From: Anaerolineales bacterium
GTDB lineage: Bacteria; Chloroflexota; Anaerolineae; Anaerolineales; Villigracilaceae
NCBI GenBank assembly: GCA_019187665.1
Contig: JABARH010000026.1
Coordinates: forward strand, 1-34,871
Direction of reading: 5' to 3'
DNA length: 34,871 nt
Shown: one piece after another, positions 16,042-24,319 of the stretch
Position numbering within the stretch: position 1 is the stretch's first letter
Layout: each line of letters starts with the position of its first letter
Made by a program: the position numbers and the translations under genes
Notes under the pieces: model-generated
The model's input: only the letters and a program-made list of their open reading frames with translations
Told to the model about the DNA's origin: nothing
The model's database searches: none

Positions 16042-17076
16042 TTATTTATACAACCAACACGAGACCTGGTGCCCCGGCTCTGGCTCGAAGTCCGGCGGAG
16101 TTTCGACTTCGCAAAGACCCTGGATCATCATAGAGCAGCGCGGGTGGAAGCGGCATCCGCTCGGAGGATTAACAAGACTGGGCGGCTCGCCTGGCGGAAG
16201 TTCCTTCAACGACTCGGCGTTTCTGGCATCCGGTTCGGAGGTGCCGGTTAGCAAGGCGCGCGTGTAGGGATGGAGGGGATTGTCAATCAACTGGCGCACC
16301 TTTGCCTTTTCGACCAGGTTGCCGGCATACATTACAAAAATGCGCTCCGAAAAGTAACTCACCGTGGAAAGATCGTGGGTGATATAGATCACCGACAGGT
16401 GATGTTCTTCCTGCAAGCCGCGCAGCAGTTTCAATATCTCCACGCGCACGGAGGCATCCAGCATGGAAACGGGTTCGTCCGCCACCAGGAATTTCGGTTC
16501 CATGATCATGGCGCGGGCGATTACCACGCGTTGCTGCTGTCCGCCGCTCAGCATGTGAGGAAATTTTTGCAGGAAGTCCTTCACGGGCGTGAGTTTCACT
16601 TCTTCCATGGCCTTGTGGATGCGCTGGATGCGTTCCTCCTTATCTTTGACCCCGCCGATAATCAGGGGTTCCTCCAGAATGCGTTGCACAGACAGGAAGG
16701 GAGGCAACGCACCGTAAGGATCCTGCTGCACGTATCCCACATGAGAGTGATACCAGTGCAGGCCGGCGCCGTCCAATTCCGAAAGGTTTTTACCGTCGAA
16801 GACAATTTTTCCTTCGGTGGGTTTGTAGAGGGCCAGGATGGTTTTCATCAGACTCGATTTTCCACAGCCGCTCTCGCCCACAACGGCAATCGTCTCGGCC
16901 TGGTGAACGTCAAAGCTGACGCCGTCCACCGCTTTTACATAACCTGCGTGGCCGAATCCGAAACGCCTGAGTTCGAACCAGACGCGCAGATTCTCAATGG
17001 ACAGCAGGACTTTTCTTTCCTGGTCGGGTGTTGGCGTTTGCCCGTCAGTTGTTGTAACAGTCTCGCGATTCATCAT
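16042..17076 (-). CDS. ABC transporter ATPase, OppF/DppF type (operon B)
   Basis: The 344-residue ATPase has Walker [11 protein letters not shown]-loop region VGYVQQDPYGALPPF, signature LSGGQQQRVVIARAM, Walker B FLVADEPVSMLD, H-switch ITHDLST, and a C-terminal GCRFHPRCSMMIQGLC Cys motif. The N-terminus has an extra polar 20 residues. AGGAG lies just before the ATG, 12 bases after the OppD-type gene. It should form the ATPase pair with the preceding gene product. Confidence 0.9.
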   Translation of the reverse strand: MMNRETVTTTDGQTPTPDQERKVLLSIENLRVWFELRRFGFGHAGYVKAVDGVSFDVHQAETIAVVGESGCGKSSLMKTILALYKPTEGKIVFDGKNLSELDGAGLHWYHSHVGYVQQDPYGALPPFLSVQRILEEPLIIGGVKDKEERIQRIHKAMEEVKLTPVKDFLQKFPHMLSGGQQQRVVIARAMIMEPKFLVADEPVSMLDASVRVEILKLLRGLQEEHHLSVIYITHDLSTVSYFSERIFVMYAGNLVEKAKVRQLIDNPLHPYTRALLTGTSEPDARNAESLKELPPGEPPSLVNPPSGCRFHPRCSMMIQGLCEVETPPDFEPEPGHQVSCWLYK

Positions 17077-17088
17077 CCATGCTCCTGC

Positions 17089-18048
17089 TTACGCGTATAA
17101 CCAGCATTTAACCTGGCGGCCGTCTTGTTCGAACACCGGAGGATTCTGCACGCACTTTTCAAAGCGCGCAGGACAACGGTCGGCAAAGCGGCATCCCTGG
17201 GGAAGGTTGATCAGGCTGGGCGGGCGGCCCACAATAAATTCCGGTTCTTTATCCGAATGGAGTCTCGGCACGCTCGCCATTAACTTTTGGGAATACGGAT
17301 GAAGAGGATGATCGAAGAAGCGATACGTGTCGCCCACCTCCACGATCTGTCCTGCGTACATTACGGCCACATCGTCCGCGAGTTCGCTGGAGGTGGCGAT
17401 ATCGTGGGTGATCAGAATGAAACTGATTCCCAATTCCTTCTTCAGGCGTTTCAGAACGTTGAAGATATTGGCCTGGGTCAGCACATCCAGGGCGGAGGTC
17501 GGCTCATCGAGGATGATCAACATGGGCGAGGTGACCAGCGCCATGGCAATCGCGACGCGCTGGCGCATCCCACCGCTCAATTCGAACGGGTAGCGGTTGA
17601 TGAAGTCTTCGGGGACGCCCACATGCTGGAACATCTTCTTCACCAGCGAGATGGCATCTGCCTTGCTCACGCCCAAGTGAACGATGGCCGGTTCTGCCAC
17701 CTGGTCGCCGACGCGGATGACCGGGTTGAGGGAATTCATAGCCGCCTGCGGCACCATGGAGATGGCCGCCCAACGGATAGTCTGCCGAAAATCATCCTCG
17801 GGCAGGGTCATAATGTCATTTCCATTCAGGTAGATGTGGCCGGAATAGGTTCCAGCGTTACGCGGCAGGAGGCGCAGGATGGCCCGGGCCAGGGAACTCT
17901 TTCCGCAGCCTGATTCGCCAAGAATCACGACCGCGCGATTGGAATCGAGGGAAAAGTTCACCCCGTCCACTGCCTGCACCGGCCCCTGAAGGGTCTTGAA
18001 GTGCAGTACTAAATCTTCTATGTTCAGAAGTTTGCTATTGTGTGTCAT
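17089..18048 (-). CDS. ABC transporter ATPase, OppD/DppD type (operon B)
   Basis: The 319-residue ATPase has Walker [23 protein letters not shown] in the Q-loop region, signature [15 protein letters not shown], Walker B LIILDEPTSALD, ITHDIAT switch, and the C-terminal GCRFADRCPARFEKC motif. It starts 3 bases after the OppC stop, so translation is coupled. As in operon A, the two ATPases form a heterodimer. Confidence 0.9.
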   Translation of the reverse strand: MTHNSKLLNIEDLVLHFKTLQGPVQAVDGVNFSLDSNRAVVILGESGCGKSSLARAILRLLPRNAGTYSGHIYLNGNDIMTLPEDDFRQTIRWAAISMVPQAAMNSLNPVIRVGDQVAEPAIVHLGVSKADAISLVKKMFQHVGVPEDFINRYPFELSGGMRQRVAIAMALVTSPMLIILDEPTSALDVLTQANIFNVLKRLKKELGISFILITHDIATSSELADDVAVMYAGQIVEVGDTYRFFDHPLHPYSQKLMASVPRLHSDKEPEFIVGRPPSLINLPQGCRFADRCPARFEKCVQNPPVFEQDGRQVKCWLYA

Positions 18049-18051
18049 CGG

Positions 18052-19395
18052 TTATATATCCCGTAAGCGCGGATTGAAGATTCGATCCAGGGCAAAGCCC
18101 AGCATGGCAAAACCAAAGCCAGTGATCATCAACAACACGGCAGGCTCCAACACCCAGTAATAGCGTCCCTGATACAGGGCGCCGTCTGCAAAGGCATCAT
18201 TGATCACCTTGCCCCACGTCGGCAGGACCGGGTCGCCGAGTCCAAGTACCGCCAGCGAAGCCTCGAGGAACACAAAGCCGGGAACCGAGGAAACCAGCGT
18301 CGGGATGAGCAAGGGGATCATGCGCGGGATCAGGTAGGTAAAGATGATGCGCGAATTCGACGCTCCGTAGGCGCGGGCCGCTTCGATGTAGCTAGACTCT
18401 TTCGATTGCAGGAATATGGCGCGATACCCCTTGATCGCCCCGCCAAAAATGCTCAATAGGATGGTGATGCCAAGCATGAGCCAGATGCTGCGCGAGTAGA
18501 AGGTGCCCACCATGATCAGGATGGCCAGGAATGGCAGGACAAGATTGATTTCCGTGATGCGCTGGATCAACTCGTCCACCCAACCGCCATACCATGTGCC
18601 AATGGCGGCAATGATCATCGTCAGGAAGGCCGTGCTCAAAGCGGCCACCAGGCCAAATGCCAGCGCGATGGGCGTGCCGTACAACAACGGCAGGAAAAGG
18701 TCGCGCCGATATTTGTCGGTGCCGGCCAGCCCATAGAGAACGCCGTGAAACACAAATTCGGCGTCCATGTTTGAGCCGCTTTCAAAGGTGGTGCCGGTAA
18801 TCACCAGCTGGTATTGTCCCTTCAAAGGCCTCGGCGTCTCGGAATTTGGATCCGCAAATAACGCTTCCATTACATGCTCTGTGCGCAGGGCTTTTTGCAG
18901 TTTGAGGTCTTGCGAAACACGATAGGTGGTCTTTTTCTCCACCGCGGTATTGGTGATCTTGATTTCCCTGCCATCCGGGGTGATCCATAGAATGGCGGCA
19001 AACGGCAATTTCGTCTGATAATCCGTCGTAAAGTACAACGTCATTTCCTGGGGAAAGGTGTCGTAGTTGTAGTCGAACGCGTAGATCATCTCGACGGATG
19101 AAATTTCCTCGCTCGCGGGGGTGATGGTCTTTGTCATCTCGCCGTCGAAGGTGCCGACTTTAAAAGAGACCGGTTCCTTCTTCTTGGTAAAGAGGTTCAT
19201 CCACGATGGAGCCGCGTACTTGGGATTTTGGTACCACACATCCTCCCCGCCGCGCCACAAGCGAATGGCCTCGCTGTATGGAATGCTGACCAGCGCGTAC
19301 ACAGCCACCCCCAGGAGGAACACGATAATTACCAGGCCAAAAATGGCGGATGGATAACGGAGCAGTTCTCGAAACGTATTCTTGAACGCGTTCAT
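18052..19395 (-). CDS. ABC transporter permease, OppC type with large extracytoplasmic insertion (operon B)
   Basis: The 447-residue protein is about 130-150 residues longer than usual OppC. The first helix (about 14-36) is followed by a soluble domain of about 190 residues (about 40-230, with FDYNYDTFPQEMTLYFTTD and LKGQYQLVITGTTFESG, predicted β-rich). The normal permease then resumes at LAGTDKYRRDLFLPLLYGTPIAL, with EAA loop YIEAARAYGASNSRIIFTYLIPR and end ALDRIFNPRLRDI. The insertion is at the point where OppC would face its binding protein. The ATG overlaps the OppB-type stop by four bases. It could be a docking domain for the permuted binding protein encoded first in the operon. Confidence 0.88.
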   Translation of the reverse strand: MNAFKNTFRELLRYPSAIFGLVIIVFLLGVAVYALVSIPYSEAIRLWRGGEDVWYQNPKYAAPSWMNLFTKKKEPVSFKVGTFDGEMTKTITPASEEISSVEMIYAFDYNYDTFPQEMTLYFTTDYQTKLPFAAILWITPDGREIKITNTAVEKKTTYRVSQDLKLQKALRTEHVMEALFADPNSETPRPLKGQYQLVITGTTFESGSNMDAEFVFHGVLYGLAGTDKYRRDLFLPLLYGTPIALAFGLVAALSTAFLTMIIAAIGTWYGGWVDELIQRITEINLVLPFLAILIMVGTFYSRSIWLMLGITILLSIFGGAIKGYRAIFLQSKESSYIEAARAYGASNSRIIFTYLIPRMIPLLIPTLVSSVPGFVFLEASLAVLGLGDPVLPTWGKVINDAFADGALYQGRYYWVLEPAVLLMITGFGFAMLGFALDRIFNPRLRDI

Positions 19396-20531
19396 TGTGA
19401 GCTCTCCGAACCGACCTTGACTCGCGGGTCAACCAGGGCATAGACAAAATCGAGCAAAAAGACGGTCAGCGCCAGCAGGTAGGCGTAAATAATGGTGGAG
19501 CCGACGATTACCGGCGTATCATAGGCGCCGATCGCCCGATAGATCGTGATTCCAAGTCCGGGCCAGACGAAGACCGTCTCGGTGATCGTGAAACCAGTCC
19601 ATAAGGCGATGACCAGCAGGGCGAAATTGGTGATGATGGTAGGCAGCGTGGGGCGCAGAATATAGCGGCGCTCCACATCGCGCGGCGGGAGTCCTTTGGC
19701 TTTTGCCACTTCCACGTAATCTTCGCTGGAAAAGATCAGGAAGAAGGTGCGCCAGTTGTAAATGCTCAAAAAAATGGCGCTAATGATCACGGATGTGGCT
19801 GGAAGAATGAGATGCTTGAGAACGCTCAAGCCATAATCAAATGAATTTTCCGGCGGAGGCACATCCACCAGGCCGCCAAATGGCAGTATCTTTAAAATGG
19901 CGGCAAAGATCAGGATTAAGAAAATGCCGTAGAACCACGGCGGGACCGCGGAGGTGGGCGAAAGCGCGATGGTCAATTTATCGAACCAGCTGCCGTACTT
20001 GCGGGACAGGGACAGGGCAATGAAAATGCTTCCAAAAAATAGCAGGAGTTGGGAGGTGCCAGCCAGGAGCAGAGTGGCGGGAAGCCGCTCGAGGATGATC
20101 AAACGAACCTCCTTGGAGCCATGGTCGCTGGTCATGTACATGGCGCGTCCCAGGTTCAGGGTCAGCGCGTTGCGCAGGTAATTGACAGAGCGGATCGCAA
20201 AGGGTTTGTCCAGTCCGCGGCGTTTCTCTTCCGACGCGATCTTCTTTTGAATGAGTTCCTGTTTGGCTTCAGGCGTCAGGTTGCGGAATTGAGGGTTGGC
20301 CAGGATTGCCTGGGTCGTGCTGTCGCGGATCTCATTGCGCATGATGGTGTCCACATAGCCGCCCATGTTGGCAATGAGAATGGTCAGGTAGACGCCGATG
20401 GTAATTGTGACCATCATGGTCAACAGTCGTAATCCCATATACTTGACCATGCGCATCGCTGCGCTGTTCCCAAACCCCCGCTTAGCGGCCGGCGCGCTTT
20501 CGGTGTTTGCGGTTAAAGATTCTGCGGACAT
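19392..20531 (-). CDS. ABC transporter permease, OppB type (operon B)
   Basis: The 379-residue permease begins with a polar N-terminus (MSAESLTANTES), then the helix YMGLRLLTMMVTITIGVYLTI, a long segment rich in charged residues (about 60-125), and the five remaining helices. The EAA loop is DYVEVAKAKGLPPRDVERRYIL and the end is FVYALVDPRVKVGSESSQ. The ATG at 20531 has TGAGG five bases upstream; longer frame starts have no ribosome site. It forms the channel with the OppC-type partner overlapping its end. Confidence 0.9.
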   Translation of the reverse strand: MSAESLTANTESAPAAKRGFGNSAAMRMVKYMGLRLLTMMVTITIGVYLTILIANMGGYVDTIMRNEIRDSTTQAILANPQFRNLTPEAKQELIQKKIASEEKRRGLDKPFAIRSVNYLRNALTLNLGRAMYMTSDHGSKEVRLIILERLPATLLLAGTSQLLLFFGSIFIALSLSRKYGSWFDKLTIALSPTSAVPPWFYGIFLILIFAAILKILPFGGLVDVPPPENSFDYGLSVLKHLILPATSVIISAIFLSIYNWRTFFLIFSSEDYVEVAKAKGLPPRDVERRYILRPTLPTIITNFALLVIALWTGFTITETVFVWPGLGITIYRAIGAYDTPVIVGSTIIYAYLLALTVFLLDFVYALVDPRVKVGSESSQ

Positions 20532-20672
20532 ATCAGCCTCACATTCCATGCAGGATTTGCGAAAGACATCCTGTCTCGAGCGTATTCTCGCCCTGCGCCG
20601 CCTACAAGACGCTGAACGGATCATTAGCATTGGCGAATGCCAATGGACACGCACGTTCCTAGATTAAGGAAT

Positions 20673-20702
20673 GAGGGGCAAGGACAAATGTCCTTGCCCC
20701 TC
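20673..20702 (-). promoter_or_regulatory. Hairpin between binding-protein and permease genes (operon B)
   Basis: A 14-base perfect stem GAGGGGCAAGGACA / TGTCCTTGCCCCTC with a 2-base loop, without a T-run. It lies 22 bases after the binding-protein stop. As in operon A it probably protects the upstream mRNA or partly terminates, lowering permease expression. Confidence 0.7.
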
Positions 20703-20724
20703 AAAGTTAACACGCGCTTAAACC

Positions 20725-23295
20725 TTATGGCATGACCACGTAGTCAAGCGAGGTGAAAGCCGGAATGGCAACCGGGACAAGCACGCCTGCCACTTCGATG
20801 CGGCCGGAGCCAGCGACGAGTTTCGCAGCCACATCCGCGGGGATGGTCAGCGTATACACGCCGTCTTCGCCGGTGGCAACGCCCACGCCAACATACACGG
20901 TCGCGCCCGTCTCATCGTAGAGCAGGAACTTGACTGCTTTGATATCGGCAGAGGGATAGGCTTCGCCGGAGGCCTTGTAGACGAAGGTGGCCGTGAAGTC
21001 AACCGCCTCGCCAATTTTAACCTGGGACGGGCCGTCGAGGGATACCTCGGCCAGAGGCGCCTGTCCAAACTTCGACCAGCGGTCGGAAAGATCCGCGAAG
21101 TCGGGGTTGTTGCGGACTACCGCAGTGCCGGCGTTGAGGTCCACCGCGTGCAGGTAGTAGGGGCCGGTTCCATCCCAGAAGTGACCGCGAGCGGTGTACC
21201 AATCCTTGAGGGCGGTGTAGCGGGCGGCCGCCTCGTCAGCGGTAACGTACGCGCCCATCACCTCAGGATACGGGATGGTCTTGTCGGCGATGGCTTGATC
21301 CAAATGAGCAGACAGGATCTCCAGGCTCGGACCACCGATGAAGCTCATCCATTCCTTCTCGAAGCGATCCGCTTGACCGGTACCCCAGGCCAGTTCCTTG
21401 GCGGCAACGGCGGAGTTACCAACGGCGATGGACTGCCAGGGCGCTTCACCATAACCGTAGTTGGGCCACCAGGTGGCGATGTTCAACTCAGCGTCGGAAT
21501 AGACGTTGTCATCGTAGGTGGCGATGACGAGAGGCTCGGTAGAGACGATCTGGACGCCCTTGAAGTGAGTCAGGAAGGCTTCCAGGTTGCCGGCAACGTC
21601 TTCATCATAGATGGCGCTGCCTTCTTTACCGTAGTCGAAGCCTTGGATCATGGCCATTACGAAGTCGGCGACGGAGAGGTTGCTGCCATCGTGCCACTTG
21701 ACGGTCTCGAACATATCGGCCGGGTAGTAGGTGACAACTTTGCTCTTGGCGGTTGCGCCATCCGGGAATTTCTCGCCCGCAGTGATGAATTTCCCTGCCG
21801 CGGCATCCCAGTCCACCCAGGCATCTGCCGGGACGGTGATGGTGTCCTCGAAGGACAGGTTGACCCAATCGAGGTTGGTTTGAGCCGGGATTCCGGTCTG
21901 AACAACGAGGTCGGCGCTTTCAATGCGTAGAGGCCAGGCCAGACCGGTGTAGGGATCGGGCATCGTGCCGCGCCCAGCAGTGGCGTTTTGAATGTACGCG
22001 CTGGTGACCCAGTTCGCGCCGTTGACCGGGTTCCACGGATCGGTGAACATCGTGGCGGTGGTTCCAACTTTGACGTTGCCGCCTTCCTGATCAGCGAAGC
22101 GCATGGTATAGGGCGACATGAAGGTGGTTTCCACGCCCGCGCCCACATCGGAGCTAACCTGGAGGTTGCAGTTGAAGGGGGCGTAGGATTGCAGGTCAAC
22201 GGTCCAAACCTGGACCGAATCTTCGAGCGCCAGGGGCAGGGCCTTGACCATCAGGTCGTGGCGTTCTTCGAGCGTGGTGTAGTTGCCGTTCGCCAGATCG
22301 TCGCCAACCTGTTGGAAGGCCGGGTCGGGAACGTTGGCCGTGAATAACGGAATACCCTGCGGGGTATTGGGCAGGTACATTTCCTGGAAGATGGTGCGCT
22401 CGTCACGGTTCAAACCGCTGGAGCCCCAACCGCCAGTGTAGATATCCCACTGTCCTTCAGCCGGATCGGAACCGATCCAAAGCGGGGACAGTTCGGAGGA
22501 TTTTCCTTCCCGACGTTCCACGGTGAAGCCCAATGCTTCCAGCTGAGTGGCAAAGTAGTTGCCCTGCGGGAGGCGGGTGCCATCGCCGTCGTTGCGGATC
22601 AGGAGGATGATATTAACCGGTTTGCCGTCAAACTGCCACTTGCCGTCGGCGCCCTTGGTGGCGCCCATGGCGGTCATTTCCGCATCAACCACTTCCTTGG
22701 CCTTGTCGAGATTGTAGGCATATTTGGCTTCCAAACCGCGCGCCACGTCAATCAGGTCGGTGTAGTCCACCAACTGCGTAGTCACGGGCAGGAACTTGGG
22801 CAACGCGCCGCCGGCGTAAATTTCCTGGTTGATGTAGTTGCGGTCAATCGCCCAGTTCATCGCTTCGCGCACTTTGCGATTCGAGAACGGGTTAAATCGG
22901 CCGTCAGAGTATTTATTTTCACTATCGGCGCCGTAGGGGTTGAAGATGAAATCGTAGTAGGTGCCGTAGGACTGGGTGTAGCACAACCCGGCGGACTTGA
23001 TCTCGGCCAGTTTGTCGGAGGCTACGCCGTAGCTGAACAGATCAATGGCGCCCGCGCCAATCTGGGTGATGGCAGATTGCGCATCCACCACGGAGTAGGC
23101 GATCTCATCCAGCCAGCCGCCATGACGGGTCGTGGGCGGTTCTGTCGGAACAGCAGTAGCCGGGGGCTCGGTGGCCGGGGGCTCGGTGGCCGGGGGCGCG
23201 GTGGGAGGTACGTCGGTCTTGGGGGCGCAAGCGGACAGCACCATGGTGGCAACCACCAGGACGCTGATCGCGAGCATCAGACGATTTTTGAACAT
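20725..23295 (-). CDS. Solute-binding lipoprotein with circularly permuted SBP_bac_5 domain (operon B)
   Basis: The 856 residues start with a lipoprotein signal (lipobox LSAC, Cys23) and a PPATE-repeat linker to residue 57. HGGWLDEIAYSVVDAQSA (58-75) matches what normally follows the RNPDYW motif midway in family 5. NRKVREAMNWAIDRNYI (139-155) is the usual domain II helix and DSVQVWTVDLQSYAP (359-373) the usual C-terminal strand. Only then come DPWNP (419-423, normally near the N-terminus), VKWHDGSNLSVADFV (532-546) and GTGPYYLHAVDLNAGTAVV with RNNPDF (709-733), all normally N-terminal. Residues about 747-856 form an added β-sandwich-like domain. The order is thus circularly permuted. GAGGAG precedes the ATG at 23295. 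Substrate unknown. Confidence 0.88.
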   Translation of the reverse strand: MFKNRLMLAISVLVVATMVLSACAPKTDVPPTAPPATEPPATEPPATAVPTEPPTTRHGGWLDEIAYSVVDAQSAITQIGAGAIDLFSYGVASDKLAEIKSAGLCYTQSYGTYYDFIFNPYGADSENKYSDGRFNPFSNRKVREAMNWAIDRNYINQEIYAGGALPKFLPVTTQLVDYTDLIDVARGLEAKYAYNLDKAKEVVDAEMTAMGATKGADGKWQFDGKPVNIILLIRNDGDGTRLPQGNYFATQLEALGFTVERREGKSSELSPLWIGSDPAEGQWDIYTGGWGSSGLNRDERTIFQEMYLPNTPQGIPLFTANVPDPAFQQVGDDLANGNYTTLEERHDLMVKALPLALEDSVQVWTVDLQSYAPFNCNLQVSSDVGAGVETTFMSPYTMRFADQEGGNVKVGTTATMFTDPWNPVNGANWVTSAYIQNATAGRGTMPDPYTGLAWPLRIESADLVVQTGIPAQTNLDWVNLSFEDTITVPADAWVDWDAAAGKFITAGEKFPDGATAKSKVVTYYPADMFETVKWHDGSNLSVADFVMAMIQGFDYGKEGSAIYDEDVAGNLEAFLTHFKGVQIVSTEPLVIATYDDNVYSDAELNIATWWPNYGYGEAPWQSIAVGNSAVAAKELAWGTGQADRFEKEWMSFIGGPSLEILSAHLDQAIADKTIPYPEVMGAYVTADEAAARYTALKDWYTARGHFWDGTGPYYLHAVDLNAGTAVVRNNPDFADLSDRWSKFGQAPLAEVSLDGPSQVKIGEAVDFTATFVYKASGEAYPSADIKAVKFLLYDETGATVYVGVGVATGEDGVYTLTIPADVAAKLVAGSGRIEVAGVLVPVAIPAFTSLDYVVMP

Positions 23296-23323
23296 GTGAT
23301 TTCTCCTCAGAGATGGAAGAATT

Positions 23324-23365
23324 TTAGGATTGGTGATATGCTTGAAAGGACAGAGTAGCAATCAT
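23324..23365 (-). promoter_or_regulatory. Possible 13-codon leader ORF with upstream Shine-Dalgarno-like element
   Basis: AAGGAAGGAGGT (23379-23390, minus strand) lies 14 bases before an ATG at 23365 that opens MIATLSFQAYHQS and stops at 23324, before the binding-protein start. The spacing is longer than ideal. A similar full Shine-Dalgarno-like element, but no short ORF, lies before the operon A binding protein. Confidence 0.35.
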
Positions 23366-23437
23366 TCGTGAGGGGACCACCTCCTTCCTTGTGTTTTACA
23401 CATGCTTTTTAAAGTAGACGGGCAACTCGTGTCGGTT

Positions 23438-23466
23438 ATGGTAGCATAAGGAAGATGTAAAGTCAA
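23438..23466 (-). promoter_or_regulatory. Sigma-70-type promoter of operon B
   Basis: Minus strand TTGACT (23461-23466), 17-base spacer, TACCAT (23438-23443). The leader to the binding-protein ATG would be about 135 bases and contains the Shine-Dalgarno-like element at 23379-23390. Confidence 0.65.
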
Positions 23467-23656
23467 GAAACATACGAGAGGGACAGTCAGGTTTTGCCTC
23501 CGTGCATTTCCTTTGCAAGGAGACCCTAAAGTAAAGTCCTTGCCGGTTATTCGGCGGTTGACAAAAGCAAATCAGATCTCTGGTTTGGGATGTACAGTAG
23601 AGAAAACAAGATCAAGGCTTGTGCTTCATCCAGCGCCCGAGAGTGTGTGAGCCAGT

Positions 23657-23695
23657 CTCGATTTTTTTGAGCATAAAAGGCGCACTCTTGCGCCG
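23657..23695 (-). repeat. 39-base interspersed repeat with terminator shape, copy 1
   Basis: Minus strand CGGCGCAAGAGTGCGCC forms a hairpin, then TTTTATGCTCA7TCGAG. A copy on the plus strand at 32045-32083 differs at only a few positions. Both also have a frame reading AQE[CS]AFYAQK. Remaining bases of the gap 23467-23754 show no gene I can support; a 63-codon minus-strand frame here is doubtful. Confidence 0.6.
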
Positions 23696-23754
23696 TGTTG
23701 TGGCAAGCAAAAGCCCTACCGCAACGAACCTTAAGCATAACTACAACCGATTCG

Positions 23755-23783
23755 TTGACAACCCCTTCATCTGTAAGTAAAAT
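23755..23783 (+). promoter_or_regulatory. Sigma-70-type promoter of mscL
   Basis: TTGACA (23755-23760), exact 17-base spacer, TAAAAT (23778-23783); one mismatch in twelve to consensus. Transcription should start near 23790, giving a leader of about 25 bases before mscL. Confidence 0.85.
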
Positions 23784-23815
23784 CTGCTCATCCCTTTTTG
23801 CCTACGGAGGCTTTC

Positions 23816-24223
23816 ATGCTTAAAGAATTCAAAGATTTCATCATGCGCGGCAATGTGCTGGACCTGGCTGTGGCGGTCGTCATCGGCGCCGCGTTCGGCA
23901 AGATCATCGCCTCGCTCGTCGGCGACGTGATCATGCCGCTGATCGGCATCGTGATGGGCGGTGTGGATTTCACCAGCTTGCAAATTGAAGTCGGAACCGC
24001 AGTGATTAAATACGGCTCCTTCATTCAAACCGTTGTGGATTTCCTAATCATCGCCTTTGTGATCTTCCTGATCGTCAAAGCCGCGAACAGCCGCAAAAAA
24101 GCGGAACCCGCCGCTCCCGCCGCGCCGACCACCAAAGAATGCCCGTACTGCTTCACCACGATCCACCTCGACGCCACGCGTTGTCCGAACTGTACTTCGG
24201 AATTGAAAGCGGCGAAGAAGTAG
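23816..24223 (+). CDS. mscL: Large-conductance mechanosensitive channel with C-terminal zinc ribbon
   Basis: The 135-residue inner-membrane channel opens under osmotic downshock. It has the usual N-terminus [21 protein letters not shown] with the pore helix [23 protein letters not shown] (TM1), a short loop, and TM2 (about 69-91, [17 protein letters not shown]). Instead of ending in a short helical bundle, an Ala/Pro linker leads to a zinc-ribbon motif: CPYC (109-112), ten residues, CPNC (123-126). The ATG at 23816 has GGAGG six bases upstream; an ATG 18 bases earlier is less likely. It has its own promoter and terminator. Confidence 0.93.
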   Translation: MLKEFKDFIMRGNVLDLAVAVVIGAAFGKIIASLVGDVIMPLIGIVMGGVDFTSLQIEVGTAVIKYGSFIQTVVDFLIIAFVIFLIVKAANSRKKAEPAAPAAPTTKECPYCFTTIHLDATRCPNCTSELKAAKK

Positions 24224-24262
24224 ACAAGTACACACGTAGACACGTACATACGTAGACACGTC
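24223..24262. repeat. Octanucleotide tandem repeat after mscL
   Basis: Five 8-base units: GACAAGTA, CACACGTA, GACACGTA, CATACGTA, GACACGTC. It begins on the last base of the mscL stop codon and runs into the terminator stem. Confidence 0.8.
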
Positions 24263-24294
24263 CCGCGGCGCCAATCTCATCCGCGGGACGTTTT
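24259..24294 (+). terminator. Rho-independent terminator of mscL
   Basis: Perfect 10-base stem CGTCCCGCGG / CCGCGGGACG with a 12-base loop and TTTT. The pcrA start follows after 25 bases. Confidence 0.85.
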
Positions 24295-24319
24295 CATCCT
24301 TCAACCATTCATTTCATTC

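Noticed and set aside
16270..17100. 276-codon plus-strand frame opposite the operon B ATPase
   Set aside because: Antisense shadow of an ATPase with complete Walker motifs; no own signals.
23547..23738. 63-codon minus-strand frame between operon B and mscL
   Set aside because: Similarity to another frame near 32050 is limited to the 39-base repeat; the start is weak and the frame overlaps no other evidence of coding.
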